Notes under the pieces: model-generated
Seen by the model: the letters and a program-made list of their open reading frames with translations, nothing else
Told to the model about the DNA's origin: nothing
Database searches by the model: none
Part shown: piece by piece, positions 52,578-62,118 of the stretch
Numbering within the stretch: position 1 is the first letter of the stretch
Layout: every line of letters begins with the position of its first letter
Origin: Flavobacterium coralii
GTDB taxonomy: Bacteria > Bacteroidota > Bacteroidia > Flavobacteriales > Flavobacteriaceae
Assembly: GCF_019891545.1 (NCBI RefSeq)
Contig: NZ_JAHDIU010000013.1
Span: 1-64,000, forward strand
Reading direction: 5' to 3'
DNA: 64,000 nucleotides
Translations under genes and position numbers: made by a program

Positions 52578-54190
52578 TACGATAATAATTCAGTAATACG
52601 TTGAGTAGGGTTATCACAAATAAAAAGTTCTTTGAGCTCGTTCAGTCTTTCTATTTTAAAATCAATTTCAACATTAATTTCTGCTACAATTTTTTCTGCT
52701 AAACTTTGCTCTAATTGTAAAACCAATATCTCAAAATAAATATCTTTTTTCATGGCAGGAAGTTTCTTAATGTTCGCTGCTAAATCCTGTTCATAAAGAT
52801 GCTCAATAATAGTCGTTATAGATACTCCTAAATCCTTACTCACATAGTTAAAACTGTCCATATCATCAGCTGATTTCACAATCTCATTCCATAAAGGGGT
52901 ATTGTTATAAAATTCAATTGTTAACGGTGTACCATTAGTTTCACCTATTGTTCTAATGATACCATATCTCTCAAGTTTGTACCTTATGAGTTGCAAATTG
53001 TAGTCTGAATTGGCTAATGCATCTTTATCTTTATTTACAATTTGTCCAATACGTTTGATTTTGGCACTACCAATTAGCAAATTAAATGCTTCTTTCAGGT
53101 GTTCTACTGTATATTTTTCGTTTTCTATTTCTTTTAACCTTCTGTCAAAGTTAACCTCACTCCATAACGCCAAACATTGACATTCTTTTTCCACATCTTT
53201 TCTACGCCATCCCCTTCCGACCTGTTGATAGTATTCTTCAACAGAATTCGGAATCTGCAAGTGGATTACACAATCTATATCTGGTATATTAATACCCATA
53301 CCAAAAGCTGTTGTTGCGAACAAGAGATCTAGCTCACCATTTACAAATTGAGAATAAGTTTGTTGTTTATCTTCCGCATCTATACTCGAATGATAATAAC
53401 CGACCTTATAATTATCAGAAAAATCAGAAGCATATTGTTCACACTTTTTTTTACTATACAAGTAGGCAATCGATTTTTGAGGTTGATGCTTGGCTAAAAA
53501 CTCTTTTAAATACTCTGCTTTTTCATCTTCGTGATTTACTTCCTGAAAATATAAACTCAGATTTGTTCGAATAATATCTTTGATCACAATATTTTCCTTC
53601 TCAATATAGAACTCTGTTACTATATCTTTTCTTGCGACTTCTGATAAAGTTGCTGTAAGACATAATAAAAAAGGACTTTGATTTTTACTTTTTAAAAATT
53701 CTACAAAGCCCTTAATTTGTCCGTAATCTGGTCTAAAACTGCTCCCCCACTGACTAATACAATGAGCTTCATCAACCACGATCATTGAAACTTCTATACC
53801 AGAGGCAATCAAAGACGCTCTAAAGAAAGGGTTTTGTAATCGTTCTGGCGATAGATATAATAATTTATAACTATCGCCAAGAGTTCTTAAAATCTCTCTT
53901 TGATCTAAGAAAGATATGTTGGAATTTAACGCTAATGACGGAATTTTTCTTTTCTCATTCAATTCATTAACCTGTTCTTCCATCAACGCTAATAAAGGAG
54001 ATATTACTAAGGTTATTCCCTCTAATTCCATCGCCATCAATTGATAAATTAACGATTTACCACCGCCAGTAGGAATAATTGCAAGAGTATTATTTCGTTG
54101 ATATAGTTTTTGTATAACTTGCTTTTGATATTCATAAAGAGATGGAATATCATTAAAATTCTCACGATATTTTTGTAATAGCTCCTCCAT
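52577..54190 (-). CDS. RecQ-like superfamily 2 DNA helicase
   Basis: A 537-residue helicase. It has the Q-motif-like YEYQKQVI, Walker A TGGGKSLIYQL (near residue 42), VISPLLALMEEQV, the DEAH box VVDEAHCISQWG, LCLTATLS and ATTAFGMGINIPDI. Motif VI is unusual: QQVGRGWRRKD in place of the QxxGRAGRDG. A RecQ zinc/RQC and HRDC arrangement is absent, and the C-terminal 150 residues are of unknown fold. Start and stop overlap its neighbours by one base each (TAATG). It may be the motor of the defence operon. Confidence 0.82.
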   Translation of the reverse strand: MEELLQKYRENFNDIPSLYEYQKQVIQKLYQRNNTLAIIPTGGGKSLIYQLMAMELEGITLVISPLLALMEEQVNELNEKRKIPSLALNSNISFLDQREILRTLGDSYKLLYLSPERLQNPFFRASLIASGIEVSMIVVDEAHCISQWGSSFRPDYGQIKGFVEFLKSKNQSPFLLCLTATLSEVARKDIVTEFYIEKENIVIKDIIRTNLSLYFQEVNHEDEKAEYLKEFLAKHQPQKSIAYLYSKKKCEQYASDFSDNYKVGYYHSSIDAEDKQQTYSQFVNGELDLLFATTAFGMGINIPDIDCVIHLQIPNSVEEYYQQVGRGWRRKDVEKECQCLALWSEVNFDRRLKEIENEKYTVEHLKEAFNLLIGSAKIKRIGQIVNKDKDALANSDYNLQLIRYKLERYGIIRTIGETNGTPLTIEFYNNTPLWNEIVKSADDMDSFNYVSKDLGVSITTIIEHLYEQDLAANIKKLPAMKKDIYFEILVLQLEQSLAEKIVAEINVEIDFKIERLNELKELFICDNPTQRITELLS

Positions 54191-55536
54191 TATCTAGCAT
54201 CTACCCATTCATGAAGCAGTCTTGTATCTTGTTTATGAAAATCGCTTATTGAAGAAAGTAACATATTCACATAGCCAAATCTTAAACTAGGATTCAATTT
54301 TATATCATAGTTTGCAAACCAATTGAAGAGTTCGTTTGCGATAACATTCATTATAAAAGAGAAGCGATCATAAGGATATTGCCAATTATGTGATACCCTC
54401 ATTATTGATTCTCTCATTCTTTTTTCAATTGTTATGAACTCATAATTATTTTCACAAATGAAATACATTGCCCACAAACTGGGTTGTGTCATTATAGGAA
54501 ACAAAGCCGGAAAATAACGATGAAGTATTTCAGATCTAATACCGAATCCAATTACCTTATTCATAAACATATCTTCCTCATTGAGAAATTCCATCTTTAG
54601 TTCACTGACTTCAGATAGGTTTGTGTAATCAATATTTGTGATTATACTTTCATTATAAGAATGAGCGGCATTTAGAATGCCATTTACTGTATCAAAAACT
54701 TCAACAGGATCAGCATTTCTAAAATCTTTCTTATATCTTGCTAAATCAGGGTCTGGAGTCTTTAATGCTGCCTTTACCGTCCATAGTTGTTTACCAAAGA
54801 CATTATTTTTGAAATCCTCTAATTGTTCTTCATATATCTCCATTTTATTTGGACTAAATTTCTTCACAAATGAACTGTGGTATTCTTCAATTTGATCTGC
54901 CCACTCTTTAGCTATTGCAGTCAAGTTCTTTTTAGTAGCAAGTTTGTCCTCTGTTACAAAAAGATTTTGAAAGTACCTAAAAGTTCTTTCTTTGACTTCC
55001 TTAATAATTGAAGGAATATCTTTATACTCTTCTTCCATAGTTGAAATTTTAATATCTTTACTGATGGTTTGATTAGCATTGGTATTAAAGATTTGATCAA
55101 GCAATTCTTTCAAATATTGGTCGTAGCTATCGCCATCTCTCAAATCAACACAATTAAATCCTTGTAGAAAATGCGTCGTACTTGTTTGAAAAGTTCCAGC
55201 TCTTATAATTGGGATAAACTTCTCATTTGAATTCATAATTTTAAATAGCTCATCATTTATAATATTGTACTCATAACCGGCTCCTCCTTCTAAGCTATCA
55301 GCTTTTTGCTTATAGTTTGGAGTAAGAATGATTAATACTATATCAGCTTCTAATATGCTCTTTAGCATAAAGGTTTTAATATGTCCACCGTATTTGAGAT
55401 GTTTTCTATCAACAATGGCATTACCTCCATGAATATTAATCACATCTGCCAATGAAATGACCCATTGTTGATGCTCTTTACTATCCCAAGAGTATGAAAT
55501 AAATACGTTTAGTTTTGATGACACAATTTTATCCAT
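54190..55536 (-). CDS. SEFIR/TIR-like domain protein
   Basis: A 448-residue protein. Residues about 8-150 form a SEFIR (TIR-related) domain: NVFISYSWDSKEHQQWVISLA, DRKHLKYGGHIKTFMLKSI and ADIVLIILTPNYKQKAD, plus GAGYEYNII. SEFIR and TIR domains in bacterial defence act as NAD-consuming effectors or signalling parts. About residues 165-448 are helical with no recognised domain (GFGIRSEILHRYFPALFPIM is notable). It overlaps hsdM by 8 bases and the helicase by one. NADase activity is inferred, not seen. Confidence 0.72.
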   Translation of the reverse strand: MDKIVSSKLNVFISYSWDSKEHQQWVISLADVINIHGGNAIVDRKHLKYGGHIKTFMLKSILEADIVLIILTPNYKQKADSLEGGAGYEYNIINDELFKIMNSNEKFIPIIRAGTFQTSTTHFLQGFNCVDLRDGDSYDQYLKELLDQIFNTNANQTISKDIKISTMEEEYKDIPSIIKEVKERTFRYFQNLFVTEDKLATKKNLTAIAKEWADQIEEYHSSFVKKFSPNKMEIYEEQLEDFKNNVFGKQLWTVKAALKTPDPDLARYKKDFRNADPVEVFDTVNGILNAAHSYNESIITNIDYTNLSEVSELKMEFLNEEDMFMNKVIGFGIRSEILHRYFPALFPIMTQPSLWAMYFICENNYEFITIEKRMRESIMRVSHNWQYPYDRFSFIMNVIANELFNWFANYDIKLNPSLRFGYVNMLLSSISDFHKQDTRLLHEWVDAR

Positions 55537-56989
55537 TTAGCGATTCCTTTATCGTTCTAAAATTGGCTAAAGCACTTTCTATGTTCTCGATAATATCATC
55601 AATCAGCACTTCAGGATCAGGAAGGTTATCCAGATCAATTAAGTTGTCATCTTTAAGCCAGAAGATATCCAAGTTCGTTTTATCCCTTTCGATAATCTCT
55701 TCATAGGAATATTTACGCCAGCGACCTATTTCATCATCTTGATTCCATGTTGCTGTTCTCTGTGAAATGTTAAAAGCATTGTAACACTCTATAAAATCCT
55801 TTAAATGCTCAAACTTTAATGGATTTTTTTTAGGAGTATGCCTAATGTTTGTTCGATAATCATAAAACCAAACTTCTTTCGTTGCTGGAGTATTTGATTC
55901 TGATTCTTTTTGGAAAAATAACACATTTGATTTTACACCTTGAGCATAGAAAATACCTGTAGGTAGTCTAAGTATTGTATGTAAATTTGTGTTTTCAAGA
56001 AGTTTTTTCCGGATGGTTTCACCAGCCCCTCCTTCAAATAACACGTTGTCAGGTAAAACTACTGCCGCCCGACCACGCTCTTTCAACATTGTAACTATGT
56101 GTTGTAAGAAAGAAAGCTGCTTATTGCTTGTGGTTACCCAGAAGTCCTTTCTTAAGAAGTAGCCATCCTTTTCTGCCTGTTTTTTATCTGTAGTTGGTAT
56201 ATCGCTACTACTTATTCCAAAAGGAGGATTAGCAAGTACTATATCTACTTTTTCTGAATCTGAAACCGCTCCATCAGCTCTTTTCAAACTATCTGTAACT
56301 TCTATTTCAGGAGTTTCTTTTAAATCACCTACTCCATGTAGAAAAAGATTCATTAAACACAGTCGTGCAGTAGCTTTTTCAATTTCCCAACCTTTAAATG
56401 TATGGAACTTTAAAAACTCCTGTTGCGATTTTGTCAGTTCAGTTTTTGCTAAATGATTAAGTACACCCAAGAAAAAACCACCTGTCCCACATGAAGGATC
56501 GGCAACTGTCTCTTTAGGTTTAGGCTGTATACATTCCACCATTGCATTAATCACGGGTCTAGGTGTAAAGTATTGTCCAGCTCCACTATTTTCGGCATTT
56601 TTTTGTAATAAAGATTCATATATTTCCCCTTTAACGTCTATTTCCTGGGAAGTCCAATCTTCTTCATCAATTAAATTTATCAATCGCTTAAGCTTAACTG
56701 AATCGTGGATCTTATTTAATGCCCCGGCAAATATTTTACTAAGCATTCCACCTGAATTCGAAAGCTTTTTCAATATTAATTCATATGTTTCTATTAGCTG
56801 ACTTGAAGCTTTCAATTCTTGCCAGTCACATCCAGCAGGAATTTGATATTGATTTTTGTTTTCATCGGCCATTTTAAGAAACAGTAAGTATGTAAGCTGT
56901 TCCAGATAATCCCCATAACCTAATCCATCATCACGAAGAGTATCACAGAATGACCAGATTTTTGCTACTAATATGTTTGTTGATGCCAT
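55529..56989 (-). CDS. hsdM: type I restriction-modification methyltransferase subunit
   Basis: HsdM methylates adenine in the recognition site with HsdS. The 486-residue protein starts MASTNILVAKIWSFCDTLRDDGLGYGDYLEQLTYLLFLKMADE; the TTG at 57004 is an alternative. It has VADPSCGTGGFFLG (SAM binding) near residue 155 and VLANPPFGISSSD (NPPF motif) near 245. It is complete. HNH stop lies 4 bases upstream. HsdS is three genes upstream rather than adjacent, and no hsdR is in the window. Confidence 0.93.
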   Translation of the reverse strand: MASTNILVAKIWSFCDTLRDDGLGYGDYLEQLTYLLFLKMADENKNQYQIPAGCDWQELKASSQLIETYELILKKLSNSGGMLSKIFAGALNKIHDSVKLKRLINLIDEEDWTSQEIDVKGEIYESLLQKNAENSGAGQYFTPRPVINAMVECIQPKPKETVADPSCGTGGFFLGVLNHLAKTELTKSQQEFLKFHTFKGWEIEKATARLCLMNLFLHGVGDLKETPEIEVTDSLKRADGAVSDSEKVDIVLANPPFGISSSDIPTTDKKQAEKDGYFLRKDFWVTTSNKQLSFLQHIVTMLKERGRAAVVLPDNVLFEGGAGETIRKKLLENTNLHTILRLPTGIFYAQGVKSNVLFFQKESESNTPATKEVWFYDYRTNIRHTPKKNPLKFEHLKDFIECYNAFNISQRTATWNQDDEIGRWRKYSYEEIIERDKTNLDIFWLKDDNLIDLDNLPDPEVLIDDIIENIESALANFRTIKESLNG

Positions 56990-56993
56990 GTTT

Positions 56994-57806
56994 TTATTCT
57001 TCAAGTAATTTGTAAGCCCAATCTTCTCCTGATGCTCTTATACAAGATCGAACTGTCGAGGTTAATTCTTTTTCAGGTGAAAGCATAACTCTCAGTTTAT
57101 TTTTTTCTAATTCTCTGTTATTTTTATTTTGGTTAGTTGGCTCAGTATTGTATATCGAATTTAACCTATTTATTTCCTTTATAATAAGTGTAGTTTCTTG
57201 CCATTTCAACCTTCGTGCTTCTTGTAAATCAAGATAATTTAAATCTAAATATTCAATAGTATATTTTGCCCTGTCATGATCCCATTTTTCGAGTTCTTCA
57301 GGTGCTGAAGGCTTAACGGTTCCATTATTGTCAAAATTTAAAAGCTTGACATCTTCTTTATTTACTGGATCTAAAAAGTAATATACTTCATCAGAAATAG
57401 GTCCCGGCTGAAGAACTCTATTATATTTCACTGCAAAATGGTCACCTTTCTTTACGTTCCCCACACTGCCGCATAATCTATAATTTGTAATATCAAAAGT
57501 TAACCACCAGTATCCGTCCTTAATGGGATTAAGTTTGTCAAAGATGTCTTCTGTCCTTTTTTTAGGTCTGAAGTGGTCAATATGTAAGTGGGAATACGGA
57601 TTTTTTGTTTCCGAATACCAGCATTTTCCATGTGACAGTTCTTTTAAACGATCTTTCAAAAGCTTCCATATACGATGATTTTGATCAATGATTCTATGCC
57701 TATCTTCATTGTTTTTGGCTTCTCCAAGCCTTTGTAATAATATGGCAGATTTGTCTAACCATTTCTGATTAGGTTTTTCCAGCTTAGTAGTATCAATGTG
57801 GATCAT
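56994..57806 (-). CDS. HNH endonuclease, PtuB-like (restriction-associated)
   Basis: A 270-residue protein with an HNH/His-Me finger: HGKCWYSETKNPYSHLHIDHFRPKKR near residues 59-84. It belongs to the family called retron or restriction-system associated HNH nucleases (PtuB-like). A second conserved segment is GYWWLTFDITNYRLCGSVGNVKKGDHF, which carries the HNH Asn and His. It overlaps the AAA ATPase gene by 4 bases (ATGA), the PtuA-PtuB layout of Septu systems. Likely to cleave nucleic acid when the ATPase is triggered. Confidence 0.82.
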   Translation of the reverse strand: MIHIDTTKLEKPNQKWLDKSAILLQRLGEAKNNEDRHRIIDQNHRIWKLLKDRLKELSHGKCWYSETKNPYSHLHIDHFRPKKRTEDIFDKLNPIKDGYWWLTFDITNYRLCGSVGNVKKGDHFAVKYNRVLQPGPISDEVYYFLDPVNKEDVKLLNFDNNGTVKPSAPEELEKWDHDRAKYTIEYLDLNYLDLQEARRLKWQETTLIIKEINRLNSIYNTEPTNQNKNNRELEKNKLRVMLSPEKELTSTVRSCIRASGEDWAYKLLEE

Positions 57807-59317
57807 AATTTTTTCGCATTTTGATTATCCATTTTTTTTGCAATAAATTCAGAGAAATCAGGATCTTTAAAGGTGTAATTAAACCCTTCCTTACTCAAAA
57901 TTTCAAAAAGATCTTTAAGTCTTTCTTTATCTTTATCAGTTAGATTACCTTTACTTTCTTTGTATAGCAATAGATTCCTTTCATCTAATAATTCATTTGT
58001 TGGTTTATCAAGAGTTGTTGGCATTCCAAATAATGGACTTGTTAAAATGCCGGCAACCCCTAAGCCTCTAGGGCTTATATCTGGCTCTACCACAGTGGTT
58101 TCAAAATTCCCATCTTTTTGAAAAACGCGTATTTGCTCTTTTTCTAGCCCCCCGATTACTAAAGGATCATGCGTACAAAAAACAATTTGAGTCTTAGCAG
58201 ATTTGCTCACGACATTTTCTAAAAATTCAAGGTATTTCCATTTCCATAAAGGATTTAAATGTGTATCGGGTTCATCAAGTAAAATAAGTGCTTCATCATC
58301 TTTTGTAAATTTAAGTAAACCAAGAACAGTAATCAACTGCTTTTCGCCTTCACTAAGTTCACCCATAGCCAATTCACCTTCTACATGTCCTTTTATAACT
58401 TTAATCCGTACATCTTGATCTTCTACTAATTCAGAATAATGAAGGCTGCATAAAGCATTAAATAACGTAATTTTGTTTTCATATTTCATTTCGACAAAAG
58501 CTCTGATGGCTTCTTTGTCTTTGAGGAAAAGAAAGAGTCTGCTTAACGTTTCTCTTTTGTTTAGTGCCCCTCTTACAGTTTCTTTGTAGAACATCGGCAC
58601 AATAGAAAAATTCCATAAATCTTCAATGAACCTGCGCACCAATCCGGCTGTATTCCAAAAGTGATCCGGGTCTTTACGAGATTTGGACCAATTAGGTTGC
58701 TTTAGCATAAAAAGGGTTGAGCCAAAATCTACTATATTGAGTTCTTTTTTTAAAAAGTCTATAGTTTCTTTTTCTCTGTCATCAAATAAATAGAAAGCAA
58801 TTAAAGCAAAACTGGCATGGATTGGCTCTACTAAGAAAACACGAGGCATTTCTTTAAAATCCTCATATTTGGACGTTGGATCCATCATTTTTTTAAATTG
58901 CTGAAGCTTATGATCTGCGTACAAAGACCTTAAGCGTTCGCTTAACCCTGAGTAGTAAACAAAAACATGGCTAGGCAGATACTCATTTTTATTTTTGAAA
59001 AACTGAGCTTTTGATTTCAACTTTTCGCCATCAATAGAAAAAGCATATCCTTTTTTTACAGAATAATCAACCTCTATTATTTTATCCCGACAAGTATAAT
59101 TAATAGTATATTCGAAAGGTTGACTTTGCTTGTGCAATATTGGAGCTCTTTCTAAGTCTAAGTCCCTAAAGATTATAACTAACGCTTCCATAAAGTTAGA
59201 TTTACCCGTAGCATTCAGTCCAATCAATACTGTCTCCATAGAGTTTTCGCCGAAATCGAAATGAAAATCCTCCAGATTCTTGAATCTGCCTTTTATGTGT
59301 ACATTATTTATTTTCAT
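57803..59317 (-). CDS. restriction-system-associated AAA family ATPase, PtuA-like
   Basis: A 504-residue SMC/ABC-type ATPase. Walker A is LIGLNATGKSNFMEAL (near residue 33), the signature LSEGEKQLITVLG lies near 320, Walker B ILLDEPDTHLNP near 343 and the H-loop CTHDP near 378. The family (restriction system-associated AAA ATPase) occurs in type I restriction loci. With the HNH gene it forms a pair similar to Septu PtuAB. It overlaps hsdS by 14 bases. Confidence 0.85.
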   Translation of the reverse strand: MKINNVHIKGRFKNLEDFHFDFGENSMETVLIGLNATGKSNFMEALVIIFRDLDLERAPILHKQSQPFEYTINYTCRDKIIEVDYSVKKGYAFSIDGEKLKSKAQFFKNKNEYLPSHVFVYYSGLSERLRSLYADHKLQQFKKMMDPTSKYEDFKEMPRVFLVEPIHASFALIAFYLFDDREKETIDFLKKELNIVDFGSTLFMLKQPNWSKSRKDPDHFWNTAGLVRRFIEDLWNFSIVPMFYKETVRGALNKRETLSRLFLFLKDKEAIRAFVEMKYENKITLFNALCSLHYSELVEDQDVRIKVIKGHVEGELAMGELSEGEKQLITVLGLLKFTKDDEALILLDEPDTHLNPLWKWKYLEFLENVVSKSAKTQIVFCTHDPLVIGGLEKEQIRVFQKDGNFETTVVEPDISPRGLGVAGILTSPLFGMPTTLDKPTNELLDERNLLLYKESKGNLTDKDKERLKDLFEILSKEGFNYTFKDPDFSEFIAKKMDNQNAKKL

Positions 59318-61007
59318 CTTTTAAAGTTAAAAGTGATTCTGTCTTTGATTTTACTTCATCAATTTGATGGTAGATTTCTTTTATTTCACTGTAGAAACGT
59401 TCTATATCTCCTTCACTCGTAGATTTTTCCCAAAGCTCTTGGGCAGATATCGGAGAATCCGATTTCTTTAAAATATCAAGAATAGATTTTTTTTCTTCCA
59501 TTTTTTTCTTTTGTTTTGATTTACTACGGTTCATTTCTTTTTGATTTTCGAGATATAATCTTTTTTCTTCTTGTATGTCATTCAACAAGTTTTCTACAGA
59601 TTCATTTGAAGTATAGCTGACCAGCCTACCCTCAAATGCCTTTTTTAAGATTGAATGTTTTAGAGCAATTATTTCATTTAAAACATTATCAATTGTTTTT
59701 TCTAAATTATCAACTAAAGTGAATCTCGACTCTAATATTTCGACAATCTTATCTTGTTCCAATATTGGAGGAACCTTTAACTTGAATTTTTTTATATCTT
59801 TTTGAAATAGATGTGGAATTGCACTTCCAGATATTTTTTCATTCACCAAACGTTGCATATCAGGACCTAAAAAAAAGTAATACAAAAAGTCCGGATTAAA
59901 AACCTCTCGTGCATCTATTACCAGTAATGAAGAATTTACTGTAGCTATATCAGGTAGTTTTTTGATAATCCCAACTTTTCCAATCCCAGCCCCGTCTTTG
60001 CATAATAAAATATCATTTTCCTTCAATTGTATTTCCGGACTCTCTTCATAGCGTTGAATTGATATGAAATTAGCATCCTTAAAAACAACATTCTTCCCAT
60101 AATTTAAAGAGTGGACAGAGAGAAAAAGTGCTCCTTCACTCGTATATTCTTTCTTAGTCAATCCTCGCCAGCCAATTCGTGCATTTATATCAATTAAATT
60201 ATCTAAATTCGATACCGCCCAGCTAGAAATTCTGTTATCTCTTTCATAAGAAAATTCAAAATCAATTTTGATCTTTTTCCTTTTTTTATTGTTTACTTCT
60301 GTATCATACTTGTATTTTCTTTTCCTCTTAATATCTGTCAGTTCTTGATAGGCATCAATACGTAAGTCTTTTCGCCAATTGCTAGTTAATTGACCTTCGA
60401 AAGCATTTTTCAATAATGCCTGTCGATAGATTTTTAAACTGCTATTTGCTGTTCTTAATCCTTTTTTGGCTTCATCAAGTTTACTAAATAGTAAGTCAAT
60501 TTGAGAAACAATTAGTCTTTGTTCATCTAAAGAGCATAGAGGGAATGGTAATTTTGAAAAGCTTTTTGCCGACAATTCTAAAAACGTTGTGCCGCTTGCT
60601 ACTTGTTCTGCTTGAGATTTTAATGTTAAAAAATAGTAATAGATATATTCACTGTCAACTTGATTCATCGGAATCAAGTTTTTAAATCCCTGACTTGTAG
60701 TTAGAGTATTTTGGGCTAGCACAACATATCCTATAGGGGCCCGTGAAGAAAATAAAACAGAGCCTTTAGGTAGCAATTTGGCAGAAGAGTAATCCAAGCC
60801 GATTTGTGTTATATTTCGACTTCCTTTAAGGATATATTTTTCACTATAACCCGAAAGGTCAGCAGGCGTAATCCAAGCGATATCGCCTCCCCAAAATTCC
60901 TTATTTTTAGTAGATGGTGTACCTCCACTAACTACAATACCAACTTCATCAATAGTAGTCCAAATCCAACCTTCAGGTAAATTATATTTTTCTTGTTGTT
61001 CTTTCAT
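59304..61007 (-). CDS. hsdS: type I restriction-modification specificity subunit
   Basis: HsdS sets the recognised DNA sequence. The 567-residue protein, from ATG 61007 (MKEQQEKYNLPEGWIWTTI; an upstream TTG at 61022 is not used), has two target recognition domains (about 12-175 and 265-420) with the helical spacer QIDLLFSKLDEAKKGL and the second LTESR-type repeat. The C-terminal part (about 430-567) is a Lys/Glu-rich coiled coil plus a winged-helix-like segment ILDILKKSDSPISAQELWEK, longer than usual, perhaps for contact with the operon's other proteins. It overlaps the ATPase gene by 14 bases. Confidence 0.9.
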   Translation of the reverse strand: MKEQQEKYNLPEGWIWTTIDEVGIVVSGGTPSTKNKEFWGGDIAWITPADLSGYSEKYILKGSRNITQIGLDYSSAKLLPKGSVLFSSRAPIGYVVLAQNTLTTSQGFKNLIPMNQVDSEYIYYYFLTLKSQAEQVASGTTFLELSAKSFSKLPFPLCSLDEQRLIVSQIDLLFSKLDEAKKGLRTANSSLKIYRQALLKNAFEGQLTSNWRKDLRIDAYQELTDIKRKRKYKYDTEVNNKKRKKIKIDFEFSYERDNRISSWAVSNLDNLIDINARIGWRGLTKKEYTSEGALFLSVHSLNYGKNVVFKDANFISIQRYEESPEIQLKENDILLCKDGAGIGKVGIIKKLPDIATVNSSLLVIDAREVFNPDFLYYFFLGPDMQRLVNEKISGSAIPHLFQKDIKKFKLKVPPILEQDKIVEILESRFTLVDNLEKTIDNVLNEIIALKHSILKKAFEGRLVSYTSNESVENLLNDIQEEKRLYLENQKEMNRSKSKQKKKMEEKKSILDILKKSDSPISAQELWEKSTSEGDIERFYSEIKEIYHQIDEVKSKTESLLTLKDENK

Positions 61008-61034
61008 TTTAAATCTTTCCAAAAGATTTTTCTT

Positions 61035-62078
61035 CTAATTGTTGTTAATACTTTTAAACCAATAGAAAAACGCTTCAGGATTGGTCTTTTTTAATTTGTT
61101 TAGTTTATTGGAGGCTTGATTTTCAATCAGCCAATCCTTAATTTCTAAAGGGTTTTTGAAGCGCTCAATTTCCAGACCTTCTTTACTTAGCAAAGAAGTT
61201 AGATAAGCTACTTTTGCCCCTGCCGTTATTGCCTCCTCAATAGAAAAACGGTCAATAGTGAAATTTGTAAAGTTTTTAATTCCTAATTGAAGATGTCTAA
61301 ATTCTTCGGATTTATGATCACGCTCAGCCAATGTATAACATGCTTGCCAAGTGTCTTTCAGTACTTCCGGTGCTGATATTGGGAGTTTTCTAAAGCCTAT
61401 TTCTTCATGTACAACTCTATTATAACTTTCCTGAACCACTTCAACACTTGTAATATGGTCGAAAAGAAAGGCTATGTCGTAAAGTTGTTTTACGATCTCA
61501 ACTGGACGATTTTTTGAATATAAAATGCCTGTAGTTTTAGGAGCAAATGCTGTAAGCTTATCTCCTAAAATTGCATCAAAAGTTGGAAGTTCTACTGAAG
61601 TGTCTTCTCCAGAATTTACTATCCAATTATGCCTAATTGGATAGTTTTTTGTTTCAGGGTATGGACTAGGGGTGTATAACAAGTCAAGTAATATTGGTTC
61701 TTCGTGACCATCCACTACGCTTTTGTAAAACATTTTAAAGTGCCCAATTGGTGCATCCGGTGTATGCTTCCTGTCATTATCATCTTCCCATCTGAGATAC
61801 ATGTCGGACTTACTAATTTTTTCAAGTATGTTTTTAATCCTTTCCTCAGACTCCTCGGTTATAATATCTATATCTATTGAAAACCTTTTTGGTGTTTCAG
61901 TGGCCAGCAATAAAGCAGTACCTCCTTTAAATACAAAATTCAATCCCTCTACCTTAAGTTGCTCTAAGAATGTAAGCGCGTAAATGACCTTTTCGATAAG
62001 CTTAGGGTCAATCCGTCTTCCTAACTTATTTCTTAGGTTAGTAATCCATTCAATCGTATGTGATTTTTTATCAATCAT
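61035..62078 (-). CDS. AbiEii-like nucleotidyltransferase toxin
   Basis: A 347-residue nucleotidyltransferase of the AbiEii/DUF1814 type, the toxin of type IV AbiE systems. The catalytic core is FVFKGGTALLLATETPKRFSIDIDIIT: the GG-T motif and the DxD pair near residues 46-67. A helical C-terminus follows. The ATG at 62078 is preferred over an upstream TTG. It is preceded by an operator-like inverted repeat and followed by hsdS after 27 bases. Confidence 0.85.
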   Translation of the reverse strand: MIDKKSHTIEWITNLRNKLGRRIDPKLIEKVIYALTFLEQLKVEGLNFVFKGGTALLLATETPKRFSIDIDIITEESEERIKNILEKISKSDMYLRWEDDNDRKHTPDAPIGHFKMFYKSVVDGHEEPILLDLLYTPSPYPETKNYPIRHNWIVNSGEDTSVELPTFDAILGDKLTAFAPKTTGILYSKNRPVEIVKQLYDIAFLFDHITSVEVVQESYNRVVHEEIGFRKLPISAPEVLKDTWQACYTLAERDHKSEEFRHLQLGIKNFTNFTIDRFSIEEAITAGAKVAYLTSLLSKEGLEIERFKNPLEIKDWLIENQASNKLNKLKKTNPEAFFYWFKSINNN

Positions 62079-62089
62079 AATTATATAGT

Positions 62090-62118
62090 TTTGGCACAAT
62101 TCTATTAATTATGCCAAA
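62090..62118. promoter_or_regulatory. operator-like inverted repeat at the AbiEi/AbiEii junction
   Basis: TTTGGCA, 15 bases, TGCCAAA. It spans the abiEi stop codon (62109-62111) and the leader of abiEii (ATG 62078). The arms and spacing match the repeat at 62862-62890. Confidence 0.7.

Noticed and set aside
52577-54190. RecQ-like helicase as the HsdR subunit of the type I system
   Set aside because: It is half the usual HsdR size, lacks the N-terminal nuclease domain, and its motifs match RecQ-like helicases.
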